Shown here piece after piece: positions 24,303 to 33,287 of a DNA stretch of 64,000 nucleotides. Under the pieces are notes generated by a model. That model did no database searches. It saw only the letters and a program-made list of their open reading frames with translations, and had not been told where the DNA came from. Positions within the stretch are counted from its first letter, which is position 1; each line of letters opens with the position of its first letter. Made by a program: the position numbers and the translations under genes. The stretch is from the NCBI GenBank assembly GCA_900756155.1, contig CAAEJV010000036.1, positions 62,001 through 126,000 of the forward strand, in the 5' to 3' direction. This DNA comes from Pasteurellaceae bacterium (GTDB lineage: Bacteria > Pseudomonadota > Gammaproteobacteria > Enterobacterales > Pasteurellaceae).

Positions 24303-26540
24303 ATGCGAGCACTTAAACACACGACAATTTCGTTATTAATTTTAACCGCACTTTCAGGCTCAGCTTTGGCTAATCAACATGCCCATAAAAGCAAAAATGA
24401 AACTGTGCCACAAATTAACCTTGCAGAAGAACAAGCCAAATGGGCACAGCAACAGCATGCTCATGAATTAAAGTTGATTGAACAACGCGCGACTTTTCTG
24501 CAATTAGAATCGCTCCTAAAAAGTGCGGTCAAAAATAATCATGTTTCTAATAATGCGAAGTTATTCCTAAGTTTGATTGATTCCTTAAAAGGCTATCCAT
24601 TGCAAACTGATGCTATGGCGGCTTATTTAGATGCGCGTGTAAAAACCGTTAATCGCGATACGCCTCGTGAAGAAGTGAATGCATTGCAAACAGACATTGA
24701 ACAATTTATTCAGCAACATTCCTCTCATTTTCTACGTGGAAAATTAGAACAAAGTATTTTTACGTTGTTAATCAATGCTGAAGATATGCAAGCACTTGCC
24801 AAACTCACGCCAAATAATTTGGAAAGACAAATTGCCGTGCTTACAGCTAAATATCAAATAGAAGCAGCCAATACCAGTCAGACAACAGAAAATCAATCAA
24901 ACGACAAGAATAAATCGGCTATATTGTCTGAATATGAACAGCTTTGGCTCAACAATGCTGAACTTCCGAATGATGCTCAGCTGTGGGCTGCTTGGTATTC
25001 ACAAGGTGGACGGACTGAAGAGAAGATCTATCAAAAAGCGGAAATGCTCTTTGGTAAAAATGATGCGAAAGGCCTCGAAATACTCGCTAAAGAGTTAGAA
25101 AAAATTGAGAATGCTAAAGAAGATGAGCAAGTAGCCGCTCATTTAGCGCTCTATCAGGATCTCTTAAAAAATCCAGCAAATTTGAAAATACTCACGGAGA
25201 GACTGCCATTAATTGATGGTAACACGAATAAAATCATCAATAAATTTGCCGTAGTGCTCGGTTTTACTCGTTATTTGCGGACGATTCCGGAAAATATGAA
25301 TGAGCCAACCTTCACCCCTTACGAGCAATGGGCTAAAACTTGGCAATTAGACGAAACTGAATTACGTGATTGGAAAATCGCCTTTATTAGCCGTTTCTTT
25401 GATAACGAAAGCCCCAACTTTGTGCAATGGCGCGATCAAGAAATCCTAAAACTGAATGCCGATAACCTCATTGAACGTCGTTTGCGTACGGCTATTTGGC
25501 AACAAACGGATTTGCTTGTCTGGTTAAATGCCCTTTCCAATGAAGCGAAGCAAAAACAAGAATGGCGTTATTGGATGGGGAAAGCACTCGAAAAAGAGAA
25601 TGTCACAAAAGCCAAAGAAATATTCTCTGAATTAAGCAACGAACGCGGATTCTACCCAATGTTAGCGACAGCAAAATTATATCCTGAAAATCGTGGCGCA
25701 GGATATGATTTCGGTCAAGCAGAATTATATGTCGCGCGGAGTATTTCCGATCCCTACTGGGCACATGAATATAAAAAATTTCAACCAGAGCTCGCAGAAA
25801 TTGCTGAATTACGACAATTGGATCGATTAGGCGCAGCCAAACAACGTTGGCGTTTTCTATTAGAAAAATTATCGCAAGAAGAACAACTACAGATTGCTTT
25901 AAGCCAATATGCGAATGAACAAAATTGGTTTGAATTAGGCGTAGATGGGTCGATTATTGCGAAAGCATGGGATTATATTGGATTACGTTTACCAAATGCT
26001 TACAGTCAATATTTTGATATTGCCCTCAGTAATGTGAATCTCAGCACAACGGAACCTCAAGCGATTGTGGATAATCGTGTAACCAAAACCTTCGCCATGG
26101 CTATTGCGCGCCAAGAAAGTGCGTGGAATCCAATGGCACAATCTTCTGCAAATGCTCGAGGATTAATGCAGTTATTACCGAGCACTGCGCAAAAAACGGC
26201 AGAAAATCAGCAACTTCCTTATAATGGTGAGTTAGATTTATTCAAACCGCTTAATAATATTTTACTCGGTACGGCGCACTTAAATGAGCTGAATGCTAAA
26301 TACCCTAATAACCGCATTTTGATCGCCTCTGCCTATAATGCGGGAGCAAGCCGTGTAGAAAAATGGCTTGCGAGAGCCAATGGCAAATTGGCCATGGATG
26401 AATTTATTGCCTCCATTCCGTTCTTTGAAACACGAGGTTATGTTCAAAACGTATTAACTTATGATTTTTACTATCAACACCTACAAGACAAAGAAAAATT
26501 ACAAACCTTTAGCAAAGAGGAATACGATCGGCTATACTAG
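24303..26540 (+). CDS. slt: Soluble lytic murein transglycosylase
   Basis: Periplasmic enzyme that cleaves glycan strands, forming 1,6-anhydromuramic ends. I start at 24303 (MRALKHTTISLL) with GGA upstream; signal peptide cleavage falls after SALA. A long alpha-superhelical domain precedes the C-terminal SLT domain, with catalytic Glu in AIARQESAWNP and then ARGLMQLLPSTA. At about 745 residues it is longer than E. coli Slt70 (645), partly through a Gln/Asn/Ser-rich insert near residues 195-210. The trpR control region overlaps its 3' end. Confidence 0.94.
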   Translation: MRALKHTTISLLILTALSGSALANQHAHKSKNETVPQINLAEEQAKWAQQQHAHELKLIEQRATFLQLESLLKSAVKNNHVSNNAKLFLSLIDSLKGYPLQTDAMAAYLDARVKTVNRDTPREEVNALQTDIEQFIQQHSSHFLRGKLEQSIFTLLINAEDMQALAKLTPNNLERQIAVLTAKYQIEAANTSQTTENQSNDKNKSAILSEYEQLWLNNAELPNDAQLWAAWYSQGGRTEEKIYQKAEMLFGKNDAKGLEILAKELEKIENAKEDEQVAAHLALYQDLLKNPANLKILTERLPLIDGNTNKIINKFAVVLGFTRYLRTIPENMNEPTFTPYEQWAKTWQLDETELRDWKIAFISRFFDNESPNFVQWRDQEILKLNADNLIERRLRTAIWQQTDLLVWLNALSNEAKQKQEWRYWMGKALEKENVTKAKEIFSELSNERGFYPMLATAKLYPENRGAGYDFGQAELYVARSISDPYWAHEYKKFQPELAEIAELRQLDRLGAAKQRWRFLLEKLSQEEQLQIALSQYANEQNWFELGVDGSIIAKAWDYIGLRLPNAYSQYFDIALSNVNLSTTEPQAIVDNRVTKTFAMAIARQESAWNPMAQSSANARGLMQLLPSTAQKTAENQQLPYNGELDLFKPLNNILLGTAHLNELNAKYPNNRILIASAYNAGASRVEKWLARANGKLAMDEFIASIPFFETRGYVQNVLTYDFYYQHLQDKEKLQTFSKEEYDRLY

Positions 26541-26544
26541 TCGC

Positions 26545-26558
26545 ACTAGTTTAATAGT
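26545..26558 (+). promoter_or_regulatory. Trp operator before trpR
   Basis: ACTAGTTTAATAGT matches the Trp repressor site ACTAGTTAACTAGT at 12 of 14 bases and closely resembles the E. coli aroL operator. Another ACTAGT lies at 26536-26541, overlapping the slt stop, and TATACT at 26533-26538 could be the -10. Autoregulation of trpR is inferred. Confidence 0.7.
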
Positions 26559-26572
26559 ATAGGGTTGTTGAT

Positions 26573-26881
26573 ATGTATATTAGTCGCAATTTAGAACAAT
26601 GGAATGCTTTCCTCGCGACCTTGCAAACCGCGTTTGAACAAGGGAAAGCACAAGATTTCTTAACGCTTCTGCTCACGCCAGATGAGCGCGATGCAGTAGG
26701 TTTACGTTTACAAATCGTGGCGCAGTTATTGGATAAAAATCTCTCACAACGAGAGATTCAACAGAATCTCAATACCAGTGCAGCAACCATTACGCGTGGT
26801 TCTAATATGCTCAAAACAATGGATCCGGATTTTATAAACTGGGTGAAAAGCCAACTCGATGAGCAAGCTGCAAAAAACTAA
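26573..26881 (+). CDS. trpR: Trp operon repressor
   Basis: Dimeric repressor that binds operators when charged with tryptophan. The 102 residues show the TrpR fold: LLTPDERDAVGLRLQIVAQLLDKNLSQREIQQNL, then the helix-turn-helix reading NTSAATITRGSNML (E. coli: GAGIATITRGSNSL). The order slt-trpR is the same in E. coli. The last 23 bases overlap mtgA in another frame. Confidence 0.95.
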   Translation: MYISRNLEQWNAFLATLQTAFEQGKAQDFLTLLLTPDERDAVGLRLQIVAQLLDKNLSQREIQQNLNTSAATITRGSNMLKTMDPDFINWVKSQLDEQAAKN

Positions 26882-27605
26882 GCGAATTCTGACCGCACTT
26901 TTACCTCTTTTTCACCCATCTTGGTGGAAAAAAAATTGGCAACGGGTTGCGTGGCGTTTTTCTCTCGCAATCCTGGCATTTTTCATTTGTTTCCGCTTTA
27001 TCCCTGTTCCCTTCTCTGCCTATATGGCACAGCAAAAAATCGGGCACTTATTACAGTTGGATTTCAGCTATTCAATCAAATACGATTGGGTGAGCCTTGA
27101 TGAAATCTCACCGAATATGCAGCTTGCGGTAATTGCTGCTGAAGATCAAAAATTCCCCCACCATTGGGGCTTTGATTTTGAGGCAATTCAAAAGGCCTTT
27201 AAATTTAATGAAAAATCTCACCGAACCCGAGGTGCTTCAACGATTTCTCAACAAACCGCGAAAAACCTCGTTCTCTGGCATGGACAAAGTTGGTTTCGTA
27301 AAGGATTAGAAGTTCCCACAACAGCATTAATGGAAATCTTTTGGTCCAAAGAACGCATTTTAGAAGTGTATTTGAACATTGCCGAATTCGGTAATGGTAT
27401 CTTTGGTGTGGAAGCTGCCAGCCGTTATTATTTCAAAAAATCGGCGAAGAATTTAACTCAATCCGAAGCAGCATTACTCGCTGCGGTTTTACCAAACCCT
27501 ATCATCTATAAAGTAAATAAGCCTAGTGCATTAGTTCGTAAAAAACAAAGTTGGATTATGGGACAAATGAATGGATTAGGCTTGAATTATCTAAAAGAAA
27601 TGTAG
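26859..27605 (+). CDS. mtgA: Monofunctional biosynthetic peptidoglycan transglycosylase
   Basis: Polymerises lipid II into glycan strands at the inner membrane. Of 248 residues (E. coli 242), one membrane anchor lies near 30-50. The glycosyltransferase-51 motifs are AVIAAEDQKFPHHWGFD (catalytic Glu), RGASTISQQTAKNL and KERILEVYLNIAEFG. The ATG at 26859 lies inside the end of trpR (23-bp overlap), so the two are probably translated from one transcript. The N-terminal codons include an uptake signal (26892-26900). Confidence 0.94.
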   Translation: MSKLQKTKRILTALLPLFHPSWWKKNWQRVAWRFSLAILAFFICFRFIPVPFSAYMAQQKIGHLLQLDFSYSIKYDWVSLDEISPNMQLAVIAAEDQKFPHHWGFDFEAIQKAFKFNEKSHRTRGASTISQQTAKNLVLWHGQSWFRKGLEVPTTALMEIFWSKERILEVYLNIAEFGNGIFGVEAASRYYFKKSAKNLTQSEAALLAAVLPNPIIYKVNKPSALVRKKQSWIMGQMNGLGLNYLKEM

Positions 27606-27620
27606 ATTTCCATAAAGAAA

Positions 27621-27656
27621 AAAACCTTGAAACTCACTTTTAAGTTTCAAGGTTTT
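27621..27656 (+). terminator. mtgA terminator
   Basis: AAAACCTTGAAACT and AGTTTCAAGGTTTT (14-bp perfect arms) enclose an 8-nt loop. It also sits just past the minus-strand tRNA-Ala and may serve both directions. Confidence 0.92.
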
Positions 27657-27661
27657 AAATT

Positions 27662-27738
<77 letters not shown>

Positions 27739-27817
27739 AATAACGCAAGCTATGATAAATTTCGGCTGATAAACTGTCAATATTGAAATAATCAAATCCC
27801 GCTTATCAGCCTAAATA

Positions 27818-29260
27818 TTAAGCGTTTTGAGATTTAATAAAATCAATAGCACGTTGGATGCGCGCTAACACACGTTCACGACCGATACCCATTAATGTCA
27901 CATCCATTGAAGGTGATTGACCTGAGCCTGTTACAGCCACGCGTAACGGCATCCCAACTTTACCCATCCCTACTTCTAATTCAGCAGCCGTTTGTTCAAT
28001 CGCTTCATGAGTAGAATGTAAATCCCAGCTAGAAAGTGCGGTCAATTTTTCTTTTACTTTTTCAAGAGGTTCAATAGCCGCCGCTTTAAAGTGTTTTTTC
28101 ACCGCAGCTTCATCAAAACTTTCAAACTCTTCGAAGAAATAACGGCTTGCTGATGCCATTTCTTTTAAAGTTTTGCAACGTTCGGCAAGCATCGTCACGA
28201 TTTCAGTTAACGCTGGACCATTTGAAGTATCAATACCTTGATCTTTATAGTGCCATGCTAGGTGTTTTGCCACATATTCAGATGGTAATTCACGAATATA
28301 ATGGTGATTTAACCACAATAATTTTTCCGTGTTAAACGCACTTGCAGATTTACTCACGTGATCTAATTCGAAGAATTTAATCATTTCTTCACGTGTAAAG
28401 ATCTCTTGGTCACCATGACCCCAACCTAAACGAACAAGATAGTTGATTAAGGCTTCTGGTAAATAACCGTCATCACGATATTGCATTACACTTACCGCAC
28501 CATGACGTTTGGAGAGTTTTTGACCATCATCACCATTAATCATGGAAACGTGCGCATATACTGGAATTGGTGCGCCTAACGCTTTTAAGATATTAATTTG
28601 ACGAGGAGTGTTGTTAATGTGGTCTTCACCACGCACAACGTGAGTAATGCCCATATCCCAGTCATCCACTACCACACAGAAGTTGTAGGTTGGTGAACCG
28701 TCTGTACGACGAATAATTAAATCATCTAATTCGCTATTGCTGATTTCAATGCGACCACGCACGGCATCATCAAACACGACTGAACCTTCTGTTGGATTTT
28801 TAAAACGTACAACATGTGGCTCATCGGCTGAATGATTGTGATCATGTAAACAATGACGGTCATAACGTGGTTTTTCTTTGTTTTGTTCTTGTGTATGACG
28901 TAATTCTTCTAGGCGCTCTTTAGAGCAATAGCAACGATAAGCCAAGCCTTGCTCAATCATTTCATCAATCACTTGGTTGTAACGATCAAAGCGTTTGGTT
29001 TGATAATAAGGACCATGCTCCCAAGCCAGGTTTAACCACTCCATCCCTTCAATGATTGCCGCTGTTGCTTCCGGTGTAGAACGCTCTAAATCAGTATCTT
29101 CAATACGTAATACAAACTCACCGTTGTTATGTTTTGCAAATAACCAAGAATAAAGGGCTGTACGTGCGCCACCCACGTGCAAATAACCGGTTGGACTTGG
29201 GGCAAAACGTGTACGCACTTTGACATTCGGATCTAATTCAAAAGGAGGATCAATTTTCAT
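27818..29260 (-). CDS. gltX: Glutamate--tRNA ligase
   Basis: Charges tRNA-Glu. The 480 residues begin with the HIGH-region RFAPSPTGYLHVGGARTA and carry the KMSKS-type loop QKLSKRHGAVSV. The cysteine/histidine cluster YRCYCSKERL...DRHCLHDH is typical of the zinc-binding group. Single gene, converging on tRNA-Ala and mtgA. Downstream, GGCTGATAA and TTATCAGCC (about 27764-27811) form a loose inverted repeat that is too open to call a terminator. Confidence 0.96.
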   Translation of the reverse strand: MKIDPPFELDPNVKVRTRFAPSPTGYLHVGGARTALYSWLFAKHNNGEFVLRIEDTDLERSTPEATAAIIEGMEWLNLAWEHGPYYQTKRFDRYNQVIDEMIEQGLAYRCYCSKERLEELRHTQEQNKEKPRYDRHCLHDHNHSADEPHVVRFKNPTEGSVVFDDAVRGRIEISNSELDDLIIRRTDGSPTYNFCVVVDDWDMGITHVVRGEDHINNTPRQINILKALGAPIPVYAHVSMINGDDGQKLSKRHGAVSVMQYRDDGYLPEALINYLVRLGWGHGDQEIFTREEMIKFFELDHVSKSASAFNTEKLLWLNHHYIRELPSEYVAKHLAWHYKDQGIDTSNGPALTEIVTMLAERCKTLKEMASASRYFFEEFESFDEAAVKKHFKAAAIEPLEKVKEKLTALSSWDLHSTHEAIEQTAAELEVGMGKVGMPLRVAVTGSGQSPSMDVTLMGIGRERVLARIQRAIDFIKSQNA

Positions 29261-29386
29261 TTTCTTAATAACCTATTCATTTACAAAAATTACCTTTATT
29301 TTACTACGACTTGCGTGACTTCTAAATAAAAAATCTGATTTTATGCCTATTTTTGCAACAACTAGACGCTTTTTCATAAAAATATA

Positions 29387-29414
29387 TTGACTGAAATCTC
29401 ATTATACTTATAAT
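29387..29414 (+). promoter_or_regulatory. Promoter of the tRNA-Val array
   Basis: TTGACT (29387-29392), a 16-bp spacer and TATAAT (29409-29414) give a near-consensus sigma-70 promoter. It lies 18 bp before the first tRNA-Val, with no other promoter of similar quality between the copies. Confidence 0.82.
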
Positions 29415-29432
29415 GCCAATCCACAACATTAA

Positions 29433-29508
29433 GGGCGATTAGCTCAGTTGGGAGAGCACCTCCCTTACAAGGAGGGGGTCACTGGTTCGAGACCGGTATC
29501 GCCCACCA
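29433..29508 (+). tRNA. tRNA-Val (TAC), copy 1 of 4
   Basis: 76 nt, beginning GGGCGATTAGCTCAGTTGGG. The anticodon arm is CTCCCTTACAAGGAG (anticodon TAC) and CCA is encoded. Identical to the next three copies. The short spacer after it opens with a small hairpin (ACTTT/AAAGT, 29508-29521). Confidence 0.97.
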
Positions 29509-29552
29509 CTTTTTCCAAAGTAGACTTTAATGTTGTAAAAGTTTGACCAAGC

Positions 29553-29628
29553 GGGCGATTAGCTCAGTTGGGAGAGCACCTCCCTTACAAGGAGGGGGTC
29601 ACTGGTTCGAGACCGGTATCGCCCACCA
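29553..29628 (+). tRNA. tRNA-Val (TAC), copy 2 of 4
   Basis: Identical in sequence to copy 1, after a 44-nt spacer. Again followed directly by ACTTT/AAAGT (29628-29640). Confidence 0.97.
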
Positions 29629-29687
29629 CTTTTCTAAAGTGTTCTTTCCGCTCAAACTTTCCCATTATTTAAACGCTTTTCTTATGT

Positions 29688-29763
29688 GGGCGATTAGCTC
29701 AGTTGGGAGAGCACCTCCCTTACAAGGAGGGGGTCACTGGTTCGAGACCGGTATCGCCCACCA
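29688..29763 (+). tRNA. tRNA-Val (TAC), copy 3 of 4
   Basis: Identical to copy 1, after a 59-nt spacer. The following hairpin differs in sequence but keeps pairing: CACT (29762-29765) and AGTG (29773-29776). Confidence 0.97.
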
Positions 29764-29810
29764 CTTAATTTTAGTGTTTAAATAAATCCGAATACCTTTT
29801 CAGGTGCATC

Positions 29811-29886
29811 GGGCGATTAGCTCAGTTGGGAGAGCACCTCCCTTACAAGGAGGGGGTCACTGGTTCGAGACCGGTATCGCCCACCA
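29811..29886 (+). tRNA. tRNA-Val (TAC), copy 4 of 4
   Basis: Identical to copy 1, after a 47-nt spacer. Followed by ACTTT/AAAGT (29886-29898). No clear T-rich terminator is seen before the convergent amidohydrolase gene. Confidence 0.97.
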
Positions 29887-30002
29887 CTTTCTTAAAGTCC
29901 TTTTTAAATCAGTCAAATTAACATTATTTCTGTTTTATCTTATAAATAAAAACGGCCACAAAACGTTCCATTTTATGACCGCACTTTCATGAAATTTTTA
30001 GA

Positions 30003-30995
30003 TTAAACTGGCTCTAAACCTAACACTTTACGTCCATTGATACTGGCAATATCAACCATCGCATCAAGATGAGGGAAACGACAGCCCGCAGCAAGCAAGC
30101 TTAATTCTTGCCATAAATCCCCTTCACAAAGTGGCACCATGTAATCACAGATATTATCGGTACCTAACGCGACTGTAATTCCTTCCGGAATCATTTCATC
30201 TGCCGGTGTCAATGCGTTATGGAAAGGCATTAAATCTTCTTTTCGGTTACTATCAATCCACGCCATTGGGCAAGCAATCATCATCATTTTTGCCTGACGC
30301 ATTTTTTCATAAAGTTTATAACGATATTCTCTGCTATGCGCACCAATGGAAATACCATGGATTGCCACGACTCTCCCTTCCATACCATGTTCAATGGTTT
30401 TATCACACAGCTGTTCGGTTTCTTTTTCTTTCGGAGAGTTGAATTGGTCCACGTGCACATGACACATAATGCCGCGAGATTTAGCTGCATCAAGCAGAAT
30501 GTCCATTGCTTCAAGACCGCGACCATAATCAAGCTCATCGCGATAAGGTAAACCACCAATCATATCCACCATATCAGAGCCAATATCAAACCATTTGCGT
30601 GCTTCTGGCTCAATCACCCCTTTTAAGGTCTGATTTGCAAATTTCAAAATAATGTCATGTTTATAGACTTCGCGAGCTTTGTGCGCAGCAATGATGGCTC
30701 GGTCTTCACAAATCGGGTCGATATCCACAAAAGTACCAAATGCTGTCACCCCTTGGGAAATCATCAGCTCAATCGACTGACAGAAACGGGCGTAATAATC
30801 ATCAACACTTGATGTGCGTTTAACTTCGTCCACTAAATCCCATTTTTGTTGAAGATTACTATTGTGATAAATACCAATTTTTTCAGGTGTCATTGTAAAA
30901 GCACGATCTGCGTGAGCATGGGCATTAACCCAGCCACCTTTTTTAATGATTTCGTCTCGAATAAACGTTTTAAAGCTACGAACGTGATTTCTCAT
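30003..30995 (-). CDS. Amidohydrolase-superfamily protein, cytosine-deaminase-like, function unassigned
   Basis: A TIM-barrel metal-dependent hydrolase of 330 residues, unusually short because the usual N-terminal beta-sandwich is missing. Metal ligands are visible: H26 and H28 (NAHAHAD), H181 (HVHVDQ), H213 (AIHG) and D280 (LGTDN). In cytosine deaminase CodA the segment at H181 reads HCDE, with Glu as the catalytic acid/base; here it is HVDQ (Q184), so the chemistry may differ or be lost. It is a single gene with no pathway neighbours, and contains no uptake signal. Substrate cannot be assigned. Confidence 0.75.
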   Translation of the reverse strand: MRNHVRSFKTFIRDEIIKKGGWVNAHAHADRAFTMTPEKIGIYHNSNLQQKWDLVDEVKRTSSVDDYYARFCQSIELMISQGVTAFGTFVDIDPICEDRAIIAAHKAREVYKHDIILKFANQTLKGVIEPEARKWFDIGSDMVDMIGGLPYRDELDYGRGLEAMDILLDAAKSRGIMCHVHVDQFNSPKEKETEQLCDKTIEHGMEGRVVAIHGISIGAHSREYRYKLYEKMRQAKMMMIACPMAWIDSNRKEDLMPFHNALTPADEMIPEGITVALGTDNICDYMVPLCEGDLWQELSLLAAGCRFPHLDAMVDIASINGRKVLGLEPV

Positions 30996-31185
30996 AATAA
31001 CTCCGCCAAAAAAGAAAGGAAAAGAGAGACGAGAAGTGTATTAATTGAAAAGCAAACCCAATAAGGATCTGCTCTATTGTGAATTGTTTGCAATGTTATG
31101 AAAAATTCGCAGATTTTAATTAATAACATCTTTTCAGTCTTTCAACTGGGTGCAAAGTATAAAATTTTAAGCACAAAAAAGCTAT

Positions 31186-32928
31186 CTATTTATTGACAAA
31201 AGAACGCTCTTGTTTAAAAACATCCAAGAACAACCCGAGTGGTGGACGGCTAGAAGATTGCTCAGTATAAGTGCGGTCAAATTTCTTATAGTTTCCTTTG
31301 CGATCAATATGATACTGTGTGCCATCCGCCTGAATAATGACATTCCAACGGAAATTCGATGCTAACACCCAAGGATCGCCATTAAGCTCAAATAAATTAC
31401 GACCTTGCGCATAATCTGAAACAGGATTTTTCACTTTAAAGATCGACGACATCAATGCTGGCAATAAATCGGTATGACTTGTTAATTTTGTCACTTCTTG
31501 CACCGGTAAATCTTTCCAGTAAACAATAAACGGCACTTGGATTTCATCACGACCAAAATAATTTTCTTGTGCTTTTTCATCCAGCTTATTAAACGTTCTA
31601 CCATGCTCTGCTGTAATAATAACAATCGTATTATCTAAAGAGACTGATGCTAAAGTGTCATCAATTTGTTGATCAATATCCGCAAGCGATTTGGTGTAAT
31701 TTTCTTCCGTTTGATCTGCAATATCTAAATCCATATAAGCAAACCAAGGTCTATCCTCTTTTAAGAGAGATAAAACACCATTTATCTCTTCTTTTGGCGA
31801 AGAGGCTTTCACTTTAGGCAATTTCACATTACGGAACAAGGCTTGTTTAAATAAGCTGTCTTTAAATGCCGTGGATGAATAAGCAACAAATTGATATTTT
31901 TCGTCTTGTAACTTTTTGATTAACACTGACGGCGTATGATTACTCAAAATACTATCTGTATAATTCGCATTCAGTCCATAGAATAAGCCCACTAAGCCGG
32001 CATTGTTCGTATTGCCACTACTATAATGATTCGTAAATTGAGTCGAGCTTGTGGCAAATTCAAACAATTTAGGCATTTTCTCACCAGTCAGCGCATCATA
32101 ACGTAAGCCTGAAACGGTAATCACGAGGATGTTTGGTTTGTTCTCAACTTCCTCAAACTGAAGACCTTTTTTCGGATAATCAATTTTTAATGCATCCAAA
32201 CGCCCTTCTTGCTCTAAACGCTGTGAATATGTTTCCGCATTAATAAACCCTTGTTTTTCCAAAAAGGTTCTTGCGGTCATGGGATAAGAAAGTGGGAAGT
32301 TTGAACGCTGCATAGTAATCGGACGATATAAAAATGCATCTGCCCAAGCATAAATTAAATGTGTAGCGACAAAAGTAGAAGTCAGCACTAATCCCACTTT
32401 CTTCAGCCATTTTTGACGTTCTAAGCTACGTAATTTTTCCCAACTCCAACGGGAGAAAAGCATTTGGATCAACAAAATAATCGGCATTGGCGCAAAGAAA
32501 ATTTGCCAATCTCGTGAAAGATCACCCTTTTCCGGATTTACTAATAAATTCCAAACGATAGAAGAAAGGTGGATATTAAAACGGTTAAAAACTTCTGTAT
32601 CAAACAGCAGTAAAGTAATGCAAATTGTCGCGATAATCACCGTTAGCCCACGGAAAGTGCGGTGATTCTTGATGATAAAACTCAGCGGAAATATAACCAG
32701 CAAATACAAAGCAAAAACACAAAAGCTGAAATGGCCTAATAAGCTGATGAAAAAATAAATTTTGCCGAGTAAGGTGTCCGGCCAGTCAATGAGAAAAGCG
32801 TAACGGCTGCCAATAAGGATTGCAATGATAATGTTAAAAAAAGCAAACCAGTGTCCCCACGAAATTTTTCGAGAGGTTTCTTCACGGTATTCGCGTCCGT
32901 TGAATTTGCTTTTTTTAAACCACCACAT
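31186..32928 (-). CDS. yejM: Inner membrane sulfatase-fold protein YejM (PbgA/LapC)
   Basis: Essential regulator of lipopolysaccharide synthesis in enterobacteria: senses LPS in the periplasm and restrains LpxC proteolysis through LapB. The 580 residues (E. coli 586) have about five transmembrane segments in the first ~200. A periplasmic sulfatase-like domain follows (ILVITVSGLRYDAL, IITAEHGRTFN). The catalytic Cys/Ser of true sulfatases is not evident, as in the family. It starts 1 nt after yejL. Confidence 0.92.
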   Translation of the reverse strand: MWWFKKSKFNGREYREETSRKISWGHWFAFFNIIIAILIGSRYAFLIDWPDTLLGKIYFFISLLGHFSFCVFALYLLVIFPLSFIIKNHRTFRGLTVIIATICITLLLFDTEVFNRFNIHLSSIVWNLLVNPEKGDLSRDWQIFFAPMPIILLIQMLFSRWSWEKLRSLERQKWLKKVGLVLTSTFVATHLIYAWADAFLYRPITMQRSNFPLSYPMTARTFLEKQGFINAETYSQRLEQEGRLDALKIDYPKKGLQFEEVENKPNILVITVSGLRYDALTGEKMPKLFEFATSSTQFTNHYSSGNTNNAGLVGLFYGLNANYTDSILSNHTPSVLIKKLQDEKYQFVAYSSTAFKDSLFKQALFRNVKLPKVKASSPKEEINGVLSLLKEDRPWFAYMDLDIADQTEENYTKSLADIDQQIDDTLASVSLDNTIVIITAEHGRTFNKLDEKAQENYFGRDEIQVPFIVYWKDLPVQEVTKLTSHTDLLPALMSSIFKVKNPVSDYAQGRNLFELNGDPWVLASNFRWNVIIQADGTQYHIDRKGNYKKFDRTYTEQSSSRPPLGLFLDVFKQERSFVNK

Positions 32929-32929
32929 T

Positions 32930-33148
32930 TTACTTTGTTTTCACCGAATTCATTAGAGAGTTGGCAAAGGCTTGTGCTAATGCTTCACGCTGTGCAGCTG
33001 GCACGCTAGTGGTTAATAAATTACTGGCCATATTGCCTAAAGCGATAAGAGAAAGATCAACGGGTGCTTTGTGAGTTTCAAGTACGCTAATCATGTCGTT
33101 AATGATGGCATTAACTTGCCCATCGGAATACTTTGAATGTTGAGCCAT
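32930..33148 (-). CDS. yejL: YejL family protein (DUF1414)
   Basis: Small 72-residue protein of unknown function, all-helical in appearance (SKYSDGQVNAIINDMISVLE, REALAQAFANSLMNSVK). Family membership rests on this pattern and on its fixed place between yejK and yejM in gammaproteobacteria. Confidence 0.9.
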   Translation of the reverse strand: MAQHSKYSDGQVNAIINDMISVLETHKAPVDLSLIALGNMASNLLTTSVPAAQREALAQAFANSLMNSVKTK

Positions 33149-33287
33149 TTGGAATGTTTAAGCCTGTTCTAAATACAAAAAAACTTCTCATATCATACCC
33201 GATAATTTGCTCAATCTGAATAATTTCTTTTTTCTTGCATAAAAAGTGCGGTTATAATTTAAGGCAAATTTTACGAAGGAAAAAATT

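Noticed and set aside
27764..27811. GGCTGATAA/TTATCAGCC inverted repeat after gltX
   Set aside because: The loop is about 30 nt and no T-tract follows, so I do not call a terminator; it may be chance.
29543..29992. Two plus-strand frames reading RAISSVGRAPPLQGGG repeats
   Set aside because: They are translations of the tandem tRNA-Val genes, a common annotation artefact.
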